Shown here piece by piece: positions 6,925 through 13,898 of a stretch of 14,170 nt of DNA. Each line of letters opens with the position of its first letter. Position 1 is the stretch's first letter. The position numbers and the translations under genes were made by a program. The stretch comes from an uncultured Bacteroidaceae bacterium (lineage in GTDB: Bacteria > Bacteroidota > Bacteroidia > Bacteroidales > Bacteroidaceae), in contig CAKQRW010000058.1 in the NCBI GenBank assembly GCA_934271655.1, forward strand, positions 1 to 14,170, written 5' to 3'. The notes under the pieces were generated by a model that was not told where the DNA came from, did not search any database, and saw only the letters and a list, made by a program, of their open reading frames with translations.

Positions 6925-6933
6925 GAACTGTCA

Positions 6934-7698
6934 ATGAAAATAACTATACTTGGCACTGGCACATCGTGTGGTGTTCCCCAAATAGGATGCAGGTGCCGCG
7001 TATGCACATCGTCGGACAGCAAAGATAAACGTCAGAGATGTTCCAGTCTGATAGAAGTGCATGGAAAAAACATCTTGATAGACTGCGGACCGGACTTTCG
7101 CCAACAGATGCTTGCTGTAGATTTTCGCAAGCTTGACGCTGTGCTCATCACCCATGAACACTACGACCATGTGGGTGGACTGGATGATTTGCGCCCATAC
7201 AGCGTCTTTGGCGATGTCAACGTCTATGCTGAGAAGTTTTGCGCCGACCATCTGATGGAGCGCATTCCCTACTGTTTCACTCCGAAGGAGAGACGCTATC
7301 CTGGGGTGCCAGCCATACAATTGAACGAGATAGAGCCTCATGTGCCCATACATATAGATGATGTGTGTGTGATGCCAATAAGGGTGATGCATGGCAAATT
7401 GCCTATTCTTGGATTTCGTATAGGAAAGCTCGCTTACATTACCGACATGAAAACCATGCCCGACTCTGAGTGGCAGTATCTTGATGGTGTGGAATACCTC
7501 ATTGTCAACGGACTGCGCCATAAGGAGCATCCGAGTCATCAGACAATAGATGACGCGGTCAGCTTTTCCAAAATGTTGGGCGTAAAGGAAACATGGATTG
7601 TGCATATGAGCCACGATATCGCGCCACATGAGGAAGAGCAGTCTCTGCTGCCACAACATGTGCACTTGGCATATGATGGTGAAGTGATAGAGATATAA
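6934..7698 (+). CDS. MBL-fold metallo-hydrolase, PhnP-like
   Basis: 254-residue metallo-beta-lactamase-fold hydrolase resembling PhnP-type phosphodiesterases. The metal-binding HxHxDH motif is H74-E-H76-Y-D78-H79, with further ligand candidates His153, Asp171 and His227. The N-terminal Cys19, Cys21 and Cys24 (GCRCRVC) match the structural zinc site of PhnP relatives. The true substrate is unknown; a cyclic or diester phosphate is the family expectation. ATG 6934 is chosen over GTG 6907 because family members begin MKITILGTGTS. No promoter is obvious, and transcription may run through from murB about 160 bp upstream. Its TAA stop lies inside the left terminal repeat of element copy B. A 15-bp copy of the gene end lies beyond the element, so the C-terminus has probably been reshaped by insertion. 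Confidence 0.9.
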   Translation: MKITILGTGTSCGVPQIGCRCRVCTSSDSKDKRQRCSSLIEVHGKNILIDCGPDFRQQMLAVDFRKLDAVLITHEHYDHVGGLDDLRPYSVFGDVNVYAEKFCADHLMERIPYCFTPKERRYPGVPAIQLNEIEPHVPIHIDDVCVMPIRVMHGKLPILGFRIGKLAYITDMKTMPDSEWQYLDGVEYLIVNGLRHKEHPSHQTIDDAVSFSKMLGVKETWIVHMSHDIAPHEEEQSLLPQHVHLAYDGEVIEI

Positions 7699-7882
7699 GT
7701 AGGTGCTCAAAATTATTTTATAGTATCAAAGTACGTCGTTCTCATATTTGTCGCACTCTCTCTCGGTCATATTTTCCTTCTGTTTATCAGTCACTATGCC
7801 CGCATAGCTCCATCAAACAGAAGGAAAATCTGCCCGGGGATAGAGCACGCTAAATATAAAAATAATTATGAACACCTACTTA
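7695..7882. mobile_element. MITE-like inverted-repeat element, copy B (about 188 bp)
   Basis: The left end ATAAGTAGGTGCTCAAAATT starts at 7695, and the right end reads TAATTATGAACACCTACTTA at 7863-7882. The interior folds back well: TTTTCCTTCTGTTT faces AAACAGAAGGAAAA with all 14 bp paired, around an apex holding CTATGC-CC-GCATAG. It is close in sequence to copy A over its whole length. GAAGTGATAGAGATA occurs on both sides (7681-7695 and 7890-7904). That could be a target duplication, although 7 bp separate the right copy from the element end. Confidence 0.78.
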
Positions 7883-7889
7883 CTACAAA

Positions 7890-7904
7890 GAAGTGATAGA
7901 GATA
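7890..7904 (+). repeat. Copy of the MBL gene 3' end beyond element B
   Basis: Exact 15-bp repeat of 7681-7695, encoding EVIEI. Here it continues ACATATAG, so reading on would give EVIEITYSQTDME before a stop. This may be the ancestral gene end, displaced by the element. Confidence 0.7.
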
Positions 7905-7910
7905 ACATAT

Positions 7911-7997
7911 AGTCAAACAGATATGGAATAAGAAGATGAATGCTTTATCTGTCGGATATAGAGGCAAAAAGTATTCTCAAACCATATCTGTTTGACT
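7911..7997. repeat. 87-bp unit with 16-bp perfect inverted repeats
   Basis: AGTCAAACAGATATGG at 7911-7926 is perfectly complementary to CCATATCTGTTTGACT at 7982-7997, with a 55-bp centre that does not fold obviously. It could be a small non-autonomous element or the stem of an RNA. The ends do not match the integron attC core sites. I see no second copy in the window. The 8000-8100 stretch that follows is AT-rich with no recognisable feature. Confidence 0.6.
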
Positions 7998-8100
7998 GTA
8001 ATATATATATATGATAGGAACAATATGTAAACTATTATGTATATAAGTGTGTGAGACTGAAGTCTAAGTAAAAAAGTCAACTGATAAAATACACATACAG

Positions 8101-8137
8101 AGGGCGCGTCATAAGTCATTCGACTTTGACGCGCCCT
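8101..8137. terminator. Strong hairpin between convergent genes, probably a bidirectional terminator
   Basis: AGGGCGCGTCA (8101-8111) pairs fully with TGACGCGCCCT (8127-8137). The inner AAGTC/GACTT extends the stem around a 4-nt loop, giving 16 pairs with one bulge. It lies between the plus-strand MBL gene and the minus-strand maeB. The flanks are AT-rich on both sides but without a long U-run. Confidence 0.75.
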
Positions 8138-8256
8138 ATATATTAAATATGTAAAGATACGGTATATTAGATATATATAGAAACCGTACTCAGCTTTGGT
8201 GTGCAGGGAGCCTGTGCCACAAGCATCCCTAATGCCGAACCAATGCTATTCAGTTT

Positions 8257-10548
8257 TTACTGGTATCTTTTCTTCAGCTTCTCCACGTATGCGTCAATGA
8301 CAGCCACTGCAGTGATGTTGACAATGTCACGCACGCTTGAGTCAAAGTCGGTGAAGTGGATAGGTTTGTTGAGTCCCATCTGGATAGGGCCGATGACCTC
8401 AGTCTCAGGAGAGAACTGCTGGATGAGCTTATAGGCAGAATTGGCAGCACTGAGATCCGTGAAAATCATTGAGTTCACAATCTCGCCGTGCAGACGGAGG
8501 AATGGATATTTCTCGTCTCGGCGCTCATGGTCGAGAGCAAGGTCAACAGTCATCTCACCGTCAATCTTCATGCTTGGGTATTCATCCTGAAGTTCCTTCA
8601 CCACATCAGCCATCAGACGTGGCGATCCAGCCTTGTCAGCGCCAAAATTAGAGTAAGATATCATGGCAATCTTAGGCTCGTCATTGAAGAACTTCACCGT
8701 GTCTGATGTGAGGCGAGCTATATCCTTGAGAGCTTCCTTGTCGGGAGTCGGATTGACCAAAGTGTCTGCTATGTAGTATGTTCCGCGCTTTGAGTTGAGG
8801 ATATTCATTGTGGCGAAATGCTTGTAAGGAGGACGAATGCCAATAATCTCCTTCGCAGCCTTGATAGTATTGGAGAACTTGGTGTACACGCCAGTGATGA
8901 ATGCGTCGGCATCGCCAGTCTCCACCATCATCATGCCAAAATAGTTGCGCTCAAACATCTTGTCATTGGCCTCGTCATACGTGTAGCCCTCGCGGCAGCA
9001 CTTGTCAGCAAGCACCTTCGCATAGCGTTCGCGGCGCTCACGCTCACGGTCGTGACGAAGATTGACAATCTCCACTCCCTTGAGATTGAGGTCGAGTTCC
9101 TGCGCTTTCTTCTGTATGATTTCCTCGTTGCCGAGCAGGATAGGCTGGCAAAGACCCTCTTCCTTAGCCTGCACAGCGGCCTTGATCATTGTAGGATGCA
9201 GACCCTCGGCAAAGACCACGCGCTGAGGATGCTTGCGTGCTGTGTCGTAGAGATTCTGTGTCACGCTTGTCTCCTGTCCCATGCGAAGGCGGAGTTCACG
9301 CTTGTACTTGTCCCAGTCAGTTATCTGCTTGCGAGCTACGCCGCTGTCAATAGCGGCTTTAGCCACGGCTGCAGACACCTCAGTGATGAGACGTGGGTCT
9401 ACAGGTTTCGGGATGAAGTAGTCAGGACCGAAAGAGAGGTTGTTGACGTTGTACACTTGGTTGACAACATCTGGGACAGGCTGCTTGGCCAGGTCGGCTA
9501 TGGCATGCACAGCAGCGAGCTTCATCTCCTCGTTGATAGCCTTGGCGTTGACGTCGAGCGCACCACGGAAGATGTAAGGGAAACCAATGACGTTGTTTAT
9601 CTGGTTAGGGTAGTCAGAGCGTCCAGTAGACATGAGCACGTCTGGTCTGGCAGCCATTGCATCCTCGTAAGAAATCTCTGGCACAGGGTTGGCGCAGGCA
9701 AAGACAATAGGCTTATCGGCCATAGAGCGGACCATGTCCTGTGTGAGCACGTTGCCCTTCGACAATCCGAGGAACACGTCAGCCCCCTTCATGGCCTCTT
9801 CGAGCGTGTGCACGTCGCGACGTTCCGTTGCAAAAAATTTCTTCTGTTCGCTGAGGTTCTCACGGTCAGAGGTGATGACACCCTTAGAGTCGAGCATCAG
9901 GATGTTCTCGCGGCGTGCGCCCAGTGCCACGTATAGACGTGTACACATGATTGCGGCAGCACCTGCTCCGCTCACCACGATTTTCACATCCTCAATCTTC
10001 TTGCCTGCCACCTCAAGGGCGTTGAGCAGTCCGGCAGAAGAGATGATTGCTGTGCCGTGCTGGTCATCGTGCATGACTGGAATGTTGAGCGACTTCTTCA
10101 GTCTCTCCTCTATATAGAAGCACTCTGGAGCCTTGATGTCCTCCAGGTTGATTCCGCCAAAGGTTGGAGCTATTTTCTCCACTGCCTCGCAGAATTTCTC
10201 AGGGTCTTTCTCTGCCACCTCTATATCGAAGACGTCTATGCCTCCGTATATTTTGAAGAGAAGTCCCTTTCCCTCCATCACGGGCTTTCCGGCCATAGCG
10301 CCTATGTCGCCGAGGCCGAGCACAGCTGTTCCGTTGGAGATGACAGCCACAAGGTTGCCTTTGTCTGTGTACTTGTAAGCGTCGTCTGGAGTCTTCTGAA
10401 TCTCCAGGCATGGGAATGCTACTCCTGGAGAGTAGGCGAGGCTGAGGTCAGTCTGTGTGCGGTAAGGCTTTGTTGGCATTACCTCAATCTTGCCAGGGCG
10501 ACCTGTCTCATGATATTTGAGAGCAGCCTCTTTTGTAATTGTTGCCAT
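8257..10548 (-). CDS. maeB: NADP-dependent malic enzyme with C-terminal phosphotransacetylase-like domain
   Basis: Decarboxylates L-malate to pyruvate and CO2 with formation of NAD(P)H, linking the C4-acid pool to pyruvate. Three parts are visible in 763 residues. The malic N-terminal domain (about 1-160) has YSPGVAFPC (39-47), NGTAVLGLGDIG (72-83) and Lys94. The NAD(P)-binding domain (about 165-420) has HDDQHGTA (160-167) just before it and SGAGAAA (193-199). A PTA/PTB-type domain (about 430-763) has VVFAEG (444-449) and SNFGAD (633-638). In MaeB-type enzymes this last domain is regulatory and is thought to sense acetyl-CoA. Length is typical for MaeB (about 760). The frame is open to 10632, but ATG 10546-10548 gives the expected MATITKEAALKYH start. 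No clear promoter or Shine-Dalgarno is seen. Monocistronic as far as can be judged. Confidence 0.96.
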   Translation of the reverse strand: MATITKEAALKYHETGRPGKIEVMPTKPYRTQTDLSLAYSPGVAFPCLEIQKTPDDAYKYTDKGNLVAVISNGTAVLGLGDIGAMAGKPVMEGKGLLFKIYGGIDVFDIEVAEKDPEKFCEAVEKIAPTFGGINLEDIKAPECFYIEERLKKSLNIPVMHDDQHGTAIISSAGLLNALEVAGKKIEDVKIVVSGAGAAAIMCTRLYVALGARRENILMLDSKGVITSDRENLSEQKKFFATERRDVHTLEEAMKGADVFLGLSKGNVLTQDMVRSMADKPIVFACANPVPEISYEDAMAARPDVLMSTGRSDYPNQINNVIGFPYIFRGALDVNAKAINEEMKLAAVHAIADLAKQPVPDVVNQVYNVNNLSFGPDYFIPKPVDPRLITEVSAAVAKAAIDSGVARKQITDWDKYKRELRLRMGQETSVTQNLYDTARKHPQRVVFAEGLHPTMIKAAVQAKEEGLCQPILLGNEEIIQKKAQELDLNLKGVEIVNLRHDRERERRERYAKVLADKCCREGYTYDEANDKMFERNYFGMMMVETGDADAFITGVYTKFSNTIKAAKEIIGIRPPYKHFATMNILNSKRGTYYIADTLVNPTPDKEALKDIARLTSDTVKFFNDEPKIAMISYSNFGADKAGSPRLMADVVKELQDEYPSMKIDGEMTVDLALDHERRDEKYPFLRLHGEIVNSMIFTDLSAANSAYKLIQQFSPETEVIGPIQMGLNKPIHFTDFDSSVRDIVNITAVAVIDAYVEKLKKRYQ

Positions 10549-10833
10549 AATGATAGTATTGTGTTTGTAAGTATTTAGCTTTTCCGGGCGCAAGGGCGTT
10601 GCGCAGAGTTGGCCAGCGCAGACAATGTGCATGTATGCGTGCTGGCTTGATAGATATGTATCCTAAAATAATTCAGGCAATTGCTTGTGCAACAAGACCT
10701 TTGCTTGGTGATGTCTCTTTTTACCTTGGCTTGGCTAAGCCGCATGGTCAAAGCATTTGAATCATGAACGGATAATTGTAAGGAATACGCCTTTGGGCAT
10801 CTGCGAAGATATGCCAGGATAGATGGAATGCAT
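10549..10833. other. Intergenic region upstream of maeB, no gene seen
   Basis: About 285 bp. It must hold the maeB leader and promoter, but I cannot find a TAnnTTTG element on the minus strand with confidence. A small hairpin, GGCTT-GGCT-AAGCC, lies at 10728-10741 with no U-tract on either strand. Nothing else is recognised. Confidence 0.5.
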
Positions 10834-10862
10834 GGAGCGTGAAGCCAGTGCTTCACTGCTCC
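10834..10862 (-). terminator. Hairpin across the stop codon of the Q/N/Y/R-rich protein gene
   Basis: GGAGC plus GTGAAGC (10834-10845) pair with GCTTCAC and GCTCC (10850-10862) around a 4-nt CAGT loop, with one bulged base. The stop TGA (10853-10855) lies in the stem. No U-tract follows on the minus strand, so it may protect or define the mRNA end without being a classical terminator. Confidence 0.5.
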
Positions 10863-11596
10863 TGATTCTCTCTTGGCTTATACTCAACCTTTTCTGCAAT
10901 TGTCTTTTTCACGACGATGCGCTGTCTTTTTCTCTTTACAGTGCTGTCCTGAAGCTCAGGAGCATTGCCTGCCGATGTGTTGAGTTCCTGTGTGCCAACA
11001 GGCTGCGATGCAGCGGGCGCAAACATCTCATTGGCATTTGCCTGCTGAAATTGAGGGGCCATGCCACTGTCAGCCACACCATTTGCTCCACCCATGTCCA
11101 TGCGCTGATTGAACCTGTACTGGTTGTTGCCATCGTTTGCGTAGCCATTGGGATTGTTCCATCTCTGCTCGTATCTGTTGTTGTATGGCCTGTTGCCATA
11201 TGGGGGTTCTCCAGGTTGGCTGTTGCGATACTGAGCGCCTCTATATGTGGAGTTGCCATACTGGTTGCCGCGATACTGCTGCCCGCCATACTGGTTGCTT
11301 CTGTACTGGTTGTTATGGTACCGGTTGTTCTGCTGGCGTTGCGGCCTGTACTGCTGCGTTCTATACTGCTGTTTTGGTCTGTACTGGTCTGGTCTTTCTT
11401 CCTTCTTTATCTCTGTTGCGTCAGATGTCCTGCAATCAATGATTCTGTGATCCGCGACGAAGTAGGAGTAAAACTCGTCAGAGTGGAGCAGAAGGCATTT
11501 CTTCTTCACTGCCCTGACCACATACTCTTTGCCATTTGTCAGCTTAACTATGTTGCCGCGTTTCCAGTCTATGCTTAGATATTCTTCTCTTGTCAT
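10853..11596 (-). CDS. Uncharacterised protein: small N-terminal domain plus Q/N/Y/R-rich disordered region
   Basis: 247 residues, not a protein of known function. Residues 1-60 (MTREEYLSIDWKRG..VKLTNGKEYVV..) look like a compact beta-rich domain, perhaps SH3-like. Residues 70-165 are low complexity, with QYR, NQYG and NRY motifs in irregular repetition: almost only Gln, Asn, Tyr, Arg, Gly and Pro. A neutral Ala/Gln/Met-rich spacer follows, and 219-240 is strongly basic (VKRKRQRIVVKK). There is no signal peptide or membrane segment, so it should be cytoplasmic. The composition resembles prion-like or RNA-binding disordered regions; RNA binding or condensate formation is inference only. The frame is open to 11749, but ATG 11594-11596 is chosen because a well-matched promoter at 11625-11656 excludes the longer version. 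It appears to be a single-gene unit. Confidence 0.8.
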   Translation of the reverse strand: MTREEYLSIDWKRGNIVKLTNGKEYVVRAVKKKCLLLHSDEFYSYFVADHRIIDCRTSDATEIKKEERPDQYRPKQQYRTQQYRPQRQQNNRYHNNQYRSNQYGGQQYRGNQYGNSTYRGAQYRNSQPGEPPYGNRPYNNRYEQRWNNPNGYANDGNNQYRFNQRMDMGGANGVADSGMAPQFQQANANEMFAPAASQPVGTQELNTSAGNAPELQDSTVKRKRQRIVVKKTIAEKVEYKPRENQEQ

Positions 11597-11624
11597 ATTA
11601 TAAGTTATACTTGTCGTTTGTCTT

Positions 11625-11656
11625 GCAAAGTTACGTTTTTTTGTCCAATAAACAAA
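11625..11656 (-). promoter_or_regulatory. Promoter of the Q/N/Y/R-rich protein gene
   Basis: On the minus strand TTTG (11653-11656), a 19-bp spacer and TAACTTTGC (11625-11633) match the Bacteroidetes -33/-7 consensus very well. Transcription would start near 11618, about 22 nt before the ATG, which fixes the start codon choice. Confidence 0.8.
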
Positions 11657-11733
11657 CATTTCAGAGACAATAATACTGTTGCAGGTTGCTTTTTTATATA
11701 AATAACATTGTTTGGAACTACAATGATGAACAT

Positions 11734-11769
11734 AACAAGGGGAAACCAATCGGATGGTTCCCCCTTGTT
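11734..11769 (-). terminator. Hairpin terminator downstream of metY
   Basis: AACAAGGGG (11734-11742) pairs with CCCCTTGTT (11761-11769), and AACCA pairs with TGGTT inside, around a 6-nt loop with one mismatch. It lies about 87 nt after the metY stop and before the next gene's promoter. The minus-strand tail TTGTTATGTTC is moderately U-rich. Confidence 0.7.
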
Positions 11770-11855
11770 GTGCTGGTCATGCTTCCTGTAATGGAGCGGC
11801 GTTATAACTCTGTCCTTTGACTTGACTTCGGATTTGATGCCATATCAGGTCCTAA

Positions 11856-13145
11856 TCAGATTTGGTCGAAAGCCTGAGAGAGGTCGGCGATGAGGTCGTC
11901 AATGTGCTCTGTGCCGATAGACAGGCGGATGGTAGATGGAGTGATGTGCTGCTCGACAAGTTCCTCAGGCGAAAGCTGTGAATGTGTTGTGGTTGCCGGG
12001 TGTATCACAAGGCTCTTCACGTCTGCCACGTTGGCCAGGAGCGAGAAGATCTTGAGCGAATCAATGAATTTCCAAGCTGCTTCCTGTCCTCCCTTTATCT
12101 CGAAAGTGAAGATGCTTGCCGCTCCGTTAGGGAAATATCTCTCGTAGAGAGCGTGTGAAGGATGGTCGGGCAGTGATGGATGGTTGACCTTAGCCACCTT
12201 TGGATGGTGAGTGAGGAAGTCTACCACCTTGAGTGCGTTGGCCACATGGCGTTCCACACGGAGGGAGAGAGTCTCCAGTCCTTGAAGGAGGATGAATGCA
12301 TTGAATGGAGAGATGGTAGCGCCTGTGTCACGAAGGATGACGGCGCGTATGCGTGTTACGAATGCTGCGGCTCCGGCCACATCGGCAAATACTGCTCCGT
12401 GGTAGCTTGGGTCTGGCTTGGCGAGAGTAGGGAACTTCTCTGGCTGTGCCTTCCAGTCGAACTTGCCGCCGTCCACGATCACTCCACCAAGCGATGAGCC
12501 GTGTCCGCCGATGAACTTAGTGGCTGAGTGCACAACGATGTCTGCGCCGTGCTCAAATGGGCGGATGAGGTATGGTGTGCCGAATGTGTTGTCCACGATG
12601 ACAGGTATGCCATGCTTGTGTGCTATTGCGCTTACTGCCTCAAGATCAGTCACGTCAGAGTTTGGATTGCCAAGAGTCTCCACATACACCACTTTGGTGT
12701 TTGGCTTGATAGACTTCTCCAAAAGATCAAGGTCGCTGATATCTATGATGGTGTTCTCTATGCCCTGAGTGGTGAGAGTGTGTGTGATGAGGTTGTAAGA
12801 GCCTCCGTATATGTTGTCGGCAGCCACGATGTGGTCTCCTGCCTGCACAATGTTTTGGAGAGCGTATGTCACTGCAGCAGCGCCAGAAGCCACGGCCAGA
12901 CCTGCCACTCCGCCCTCAAGGGCAGCCACGCGGTCTTCGAATACAGCCTGTGTTGAGTTTGTGAGGCGTCCGTAGATGTTGCCGGCGTCTCTGAGGCCAA
13001 AGCGGTCGGCGGCATGCTGTGAGTTGTGGAACACGTATGATGTTGTCTGATAGATAGGCACTGCACGCGAGTCTGTGACTGGGTCGGCCTGCTCTTGTCC
13101 TACATGAAGCTGCAATGTCTCGAAATGAAGTTTGTTCTGTGCCAT
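11856..13145 (-). CDS. metY: O-acetylhomoserine sulfhydrylase (PLP-dependent)
   Basis: PLP enzyme of the Cys/Met metabolism family. The expected reaction joins O-acetylhomoserine with sulfide to give homocysteine, the direct-sulfhydrylation route to methionine. The PLP lysine is Lys210 in SATKFIGGHGSS (207-218). Phosphate and ring contacts are Tyr58-Gly-Arg60, SGAAA (87-91) and Asp185 in VDNTFGTP. The length of 429 aa and the insert with KFPTLAKPDPSYHG separate MetY from the shorter MetB/MetC enzymes of about 380-400 aa. It begins MAQNKLHFETLQLHVGQ, typical for the family. It is transcribed from its own promoter at 13275-13306 with a leader of about 120 nt holding a GC-rich hairpin. The divergent Lrp-type gene is a likely regulator. 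Cysteine synthase side activity is possible in this family. Confidence 0.94.
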   Translation of the reverse strand: MAQNKLHFETLQLHVGQEQADPVTDSRAVPIYQTTSYVFHNSQHAADRFGLRDAGNIYGRLTNSTQAVFEDRVAALEGGVAGLAVASGAAAVTYALQNIVQAGDHIVAADNIYGGSYNLITHTLTTQGIENTIIDISDLDLLEKSIKPNTKVVYVETLGNPNSDVTDLEAVSAIAHKHGIPVIVDNTFGTPYLIRPFEHGADIVVHSATKFIGGHGSSLGGVIVDGGKFDWKAQPEKFPTLAKPDPSYHGAVFADVAGAAAFVTRIRAVILRDTGATISPFNAFILLQGLETLSLRVERHVANALKVVDFLTHHPKVAKVNHPSLPDHPSHALYERYFPNGAASIFTFEIKGGQEAAWKFIDSLKIFSLLANVADVKSLVIHPATTTHSQLSPEELVEQHITPSTIRLSIGTEHIDDLIADLSQAFDQI

Positions 13146-13200
13146 AGTGTTTGTCTGTTTTATTATTTGTTGTTAATGTTTATTGAATCACTTTTGTCTT

Positions 13201-13213
13201 GGGGGCGGCCCCC
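13201..13213 (-). promoter_or_regulatory. GC-rich hairpin in the metY leader
   Basis: GGGGGCGGCCCCC (5-bp G/C stem, 3-nt loop), adjoined by the palindrome CCTTGCAAGG (13213-13222), stands out in an AT-rich leader about 55 nt before the metY ATG. It may affect translation or act as an attenuator. I recognise no known riboswitch consensus in it. Confidence 0.4.
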
Positions 13214-13274
13214 TTGCAAGGATAAATTTTTACCATGTGTCACTGCGAGGTTTTATTATCCTTTTGTTTTCGCT

Positions 13275-13306
13275 GCAAAGTTACTTATCTTTGAAATATC
13301 TTACAA
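13275..13306 (-). promoter_or_regulatory. metY promoter
   Basis: On the minus strand TAACTTTGC (13275-13283) is the -7 element, and TTG at 13304-13306 lies 20 bp upstream as a partial -33. Transcription would start near 13268. It nearly abuts the divergent lrp promoter. Confidence 0.7.
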
Positions 13307-13311
13307 GAAAT

Positions 13312-13343
13312 TTTGGAATTATAGAAAAAGAGGCTAACTTTGC
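13312..13343 (+). promoter_or_regulatory. Promoter of the Lrp/AsnC-type gene
   Basis: TTTG (13312-13315), a 19-bp spacer and TAACTTTGC (13335-13343) match the Bacteroidetes consensus exactly. Transcription would start near 13350, giving a leader of about 49 nt. Confidence 0.8.
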
Positions 13344-13352
13344 GTCATAGAA

Positions 13353-13368
13353 CAGAACGCATGTTCTG
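13353..13368. promoter_or_regulatory. Candidate operator dyad in the lrp leader
   Basis: CAGAAC-GCAT-GTTCTG is a perfect 6-bp dyad placed just after the predicted transcription start. Lrp/AsnC regulators commonly bind imperfect dyads near their own promoters, so autoregulation is a reasonable guess. An RNA hairpin is the alternative. Confidence 0.45.
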
Positions 13369-13398
13369 AAAAGAATCAAAATATAAACACTAAACAGA

Positions 13399-13863
13399 AT
13401 GACAGAAACGATAGACAAAACTGATATTGGCATCCTGCGTGCGTTGCAGGAGAATGGCCGCCTCACCATCAAGGAGCTGGCTGCCAAGGTCAACCTTTCC
13501 TCCACGCCTGTGTTTGAGCGATTGCGCAGGCTGGAGGCCAACGGGTATATAAAGAAGTATATGGCTGTGCTCGACGCCGACAAGCTCAACAGAGGCTTCA
13601 TGGTGTTCTGCAATGTGAAGATGAAGCATCTCAACCGCGAGATAGCCCAAAACTTCATGAAGATCATAAGGGACATACCAGAGGTGACAGAGTGTTACAA
13701 CATATCGGGCAGCTTCGACTACCTGCTGAAGATTCACGTGCCCGACATGAAGCATTATCAGGAGCTGTGCCTGAACGTGCTGGGCACAATAGACAATCTG
13801 GGTTCGCTGGAAAGCACATTCGTTATGGACGAGGTCAAGCATGTGTATGGAATAAACGTGTGA
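13399..13863 (+). CDS. Lrp/AsnC-family transcriptional regulator
   Basis: 154-aa regulator of the leucine-responsive (feast/famine) family, which binds DNA as dimers and higher oligomers and responds to amino acids. The N-terminal winged helix-turn-helix spans about 5-60 (DKTDIGILRALQENGRL.., recognition region NLSSTPVFERLRRLE at 32-46). The RAM ligand-binding domain spans about 65-150, with the characteristic ISGSFDYLLKI (102-112). Length is normal. The gene is divergent from metY with closely spaced promoters, so control of metY and of itself is likely; methionine or another amino acid as effector is inference. The ATG start is supported by the promoter and leader. The 3' end has a diverged echo at 13899-13934. 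Confidence 0.95.
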   Translation: MTETIDKTDIGILRALQENGRLTIKELAAKVNLSSTPVFERLRRLEANGYIKKYMAVLDADKLNRGFMVFCNVKMKHLNREIAQNFMKIIRDIPEVTECYNISGSFDYLLKIHVPDMKHYQELCLNVLGTIDNLGSLESTFVMDEVKHVYGINV

Positions 13864-13898
13864 TGTCCGTGCTTTCAGGGCTGCGGATGCCGCCAGCG

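Noticed and set aside
7911..7997. Possible integron attC site
   Set aside because: Size and inverted ends fit loosely, but the ends do not match the RYYYAAC/GTTRRRY core sites and no integrase is present.
8818..9936. 372-codon plus-strand open frame opposite maeB
   Set aside because: It is antisense to conserved malic enzyme coding sequence and contains no recognisable domain.
13146..13268. SAM-type riboswitch in the metY leader
   Set aside because: I could not find the conserved core of any SAM riboswitch class I know; only a simple GC hairpin is present.
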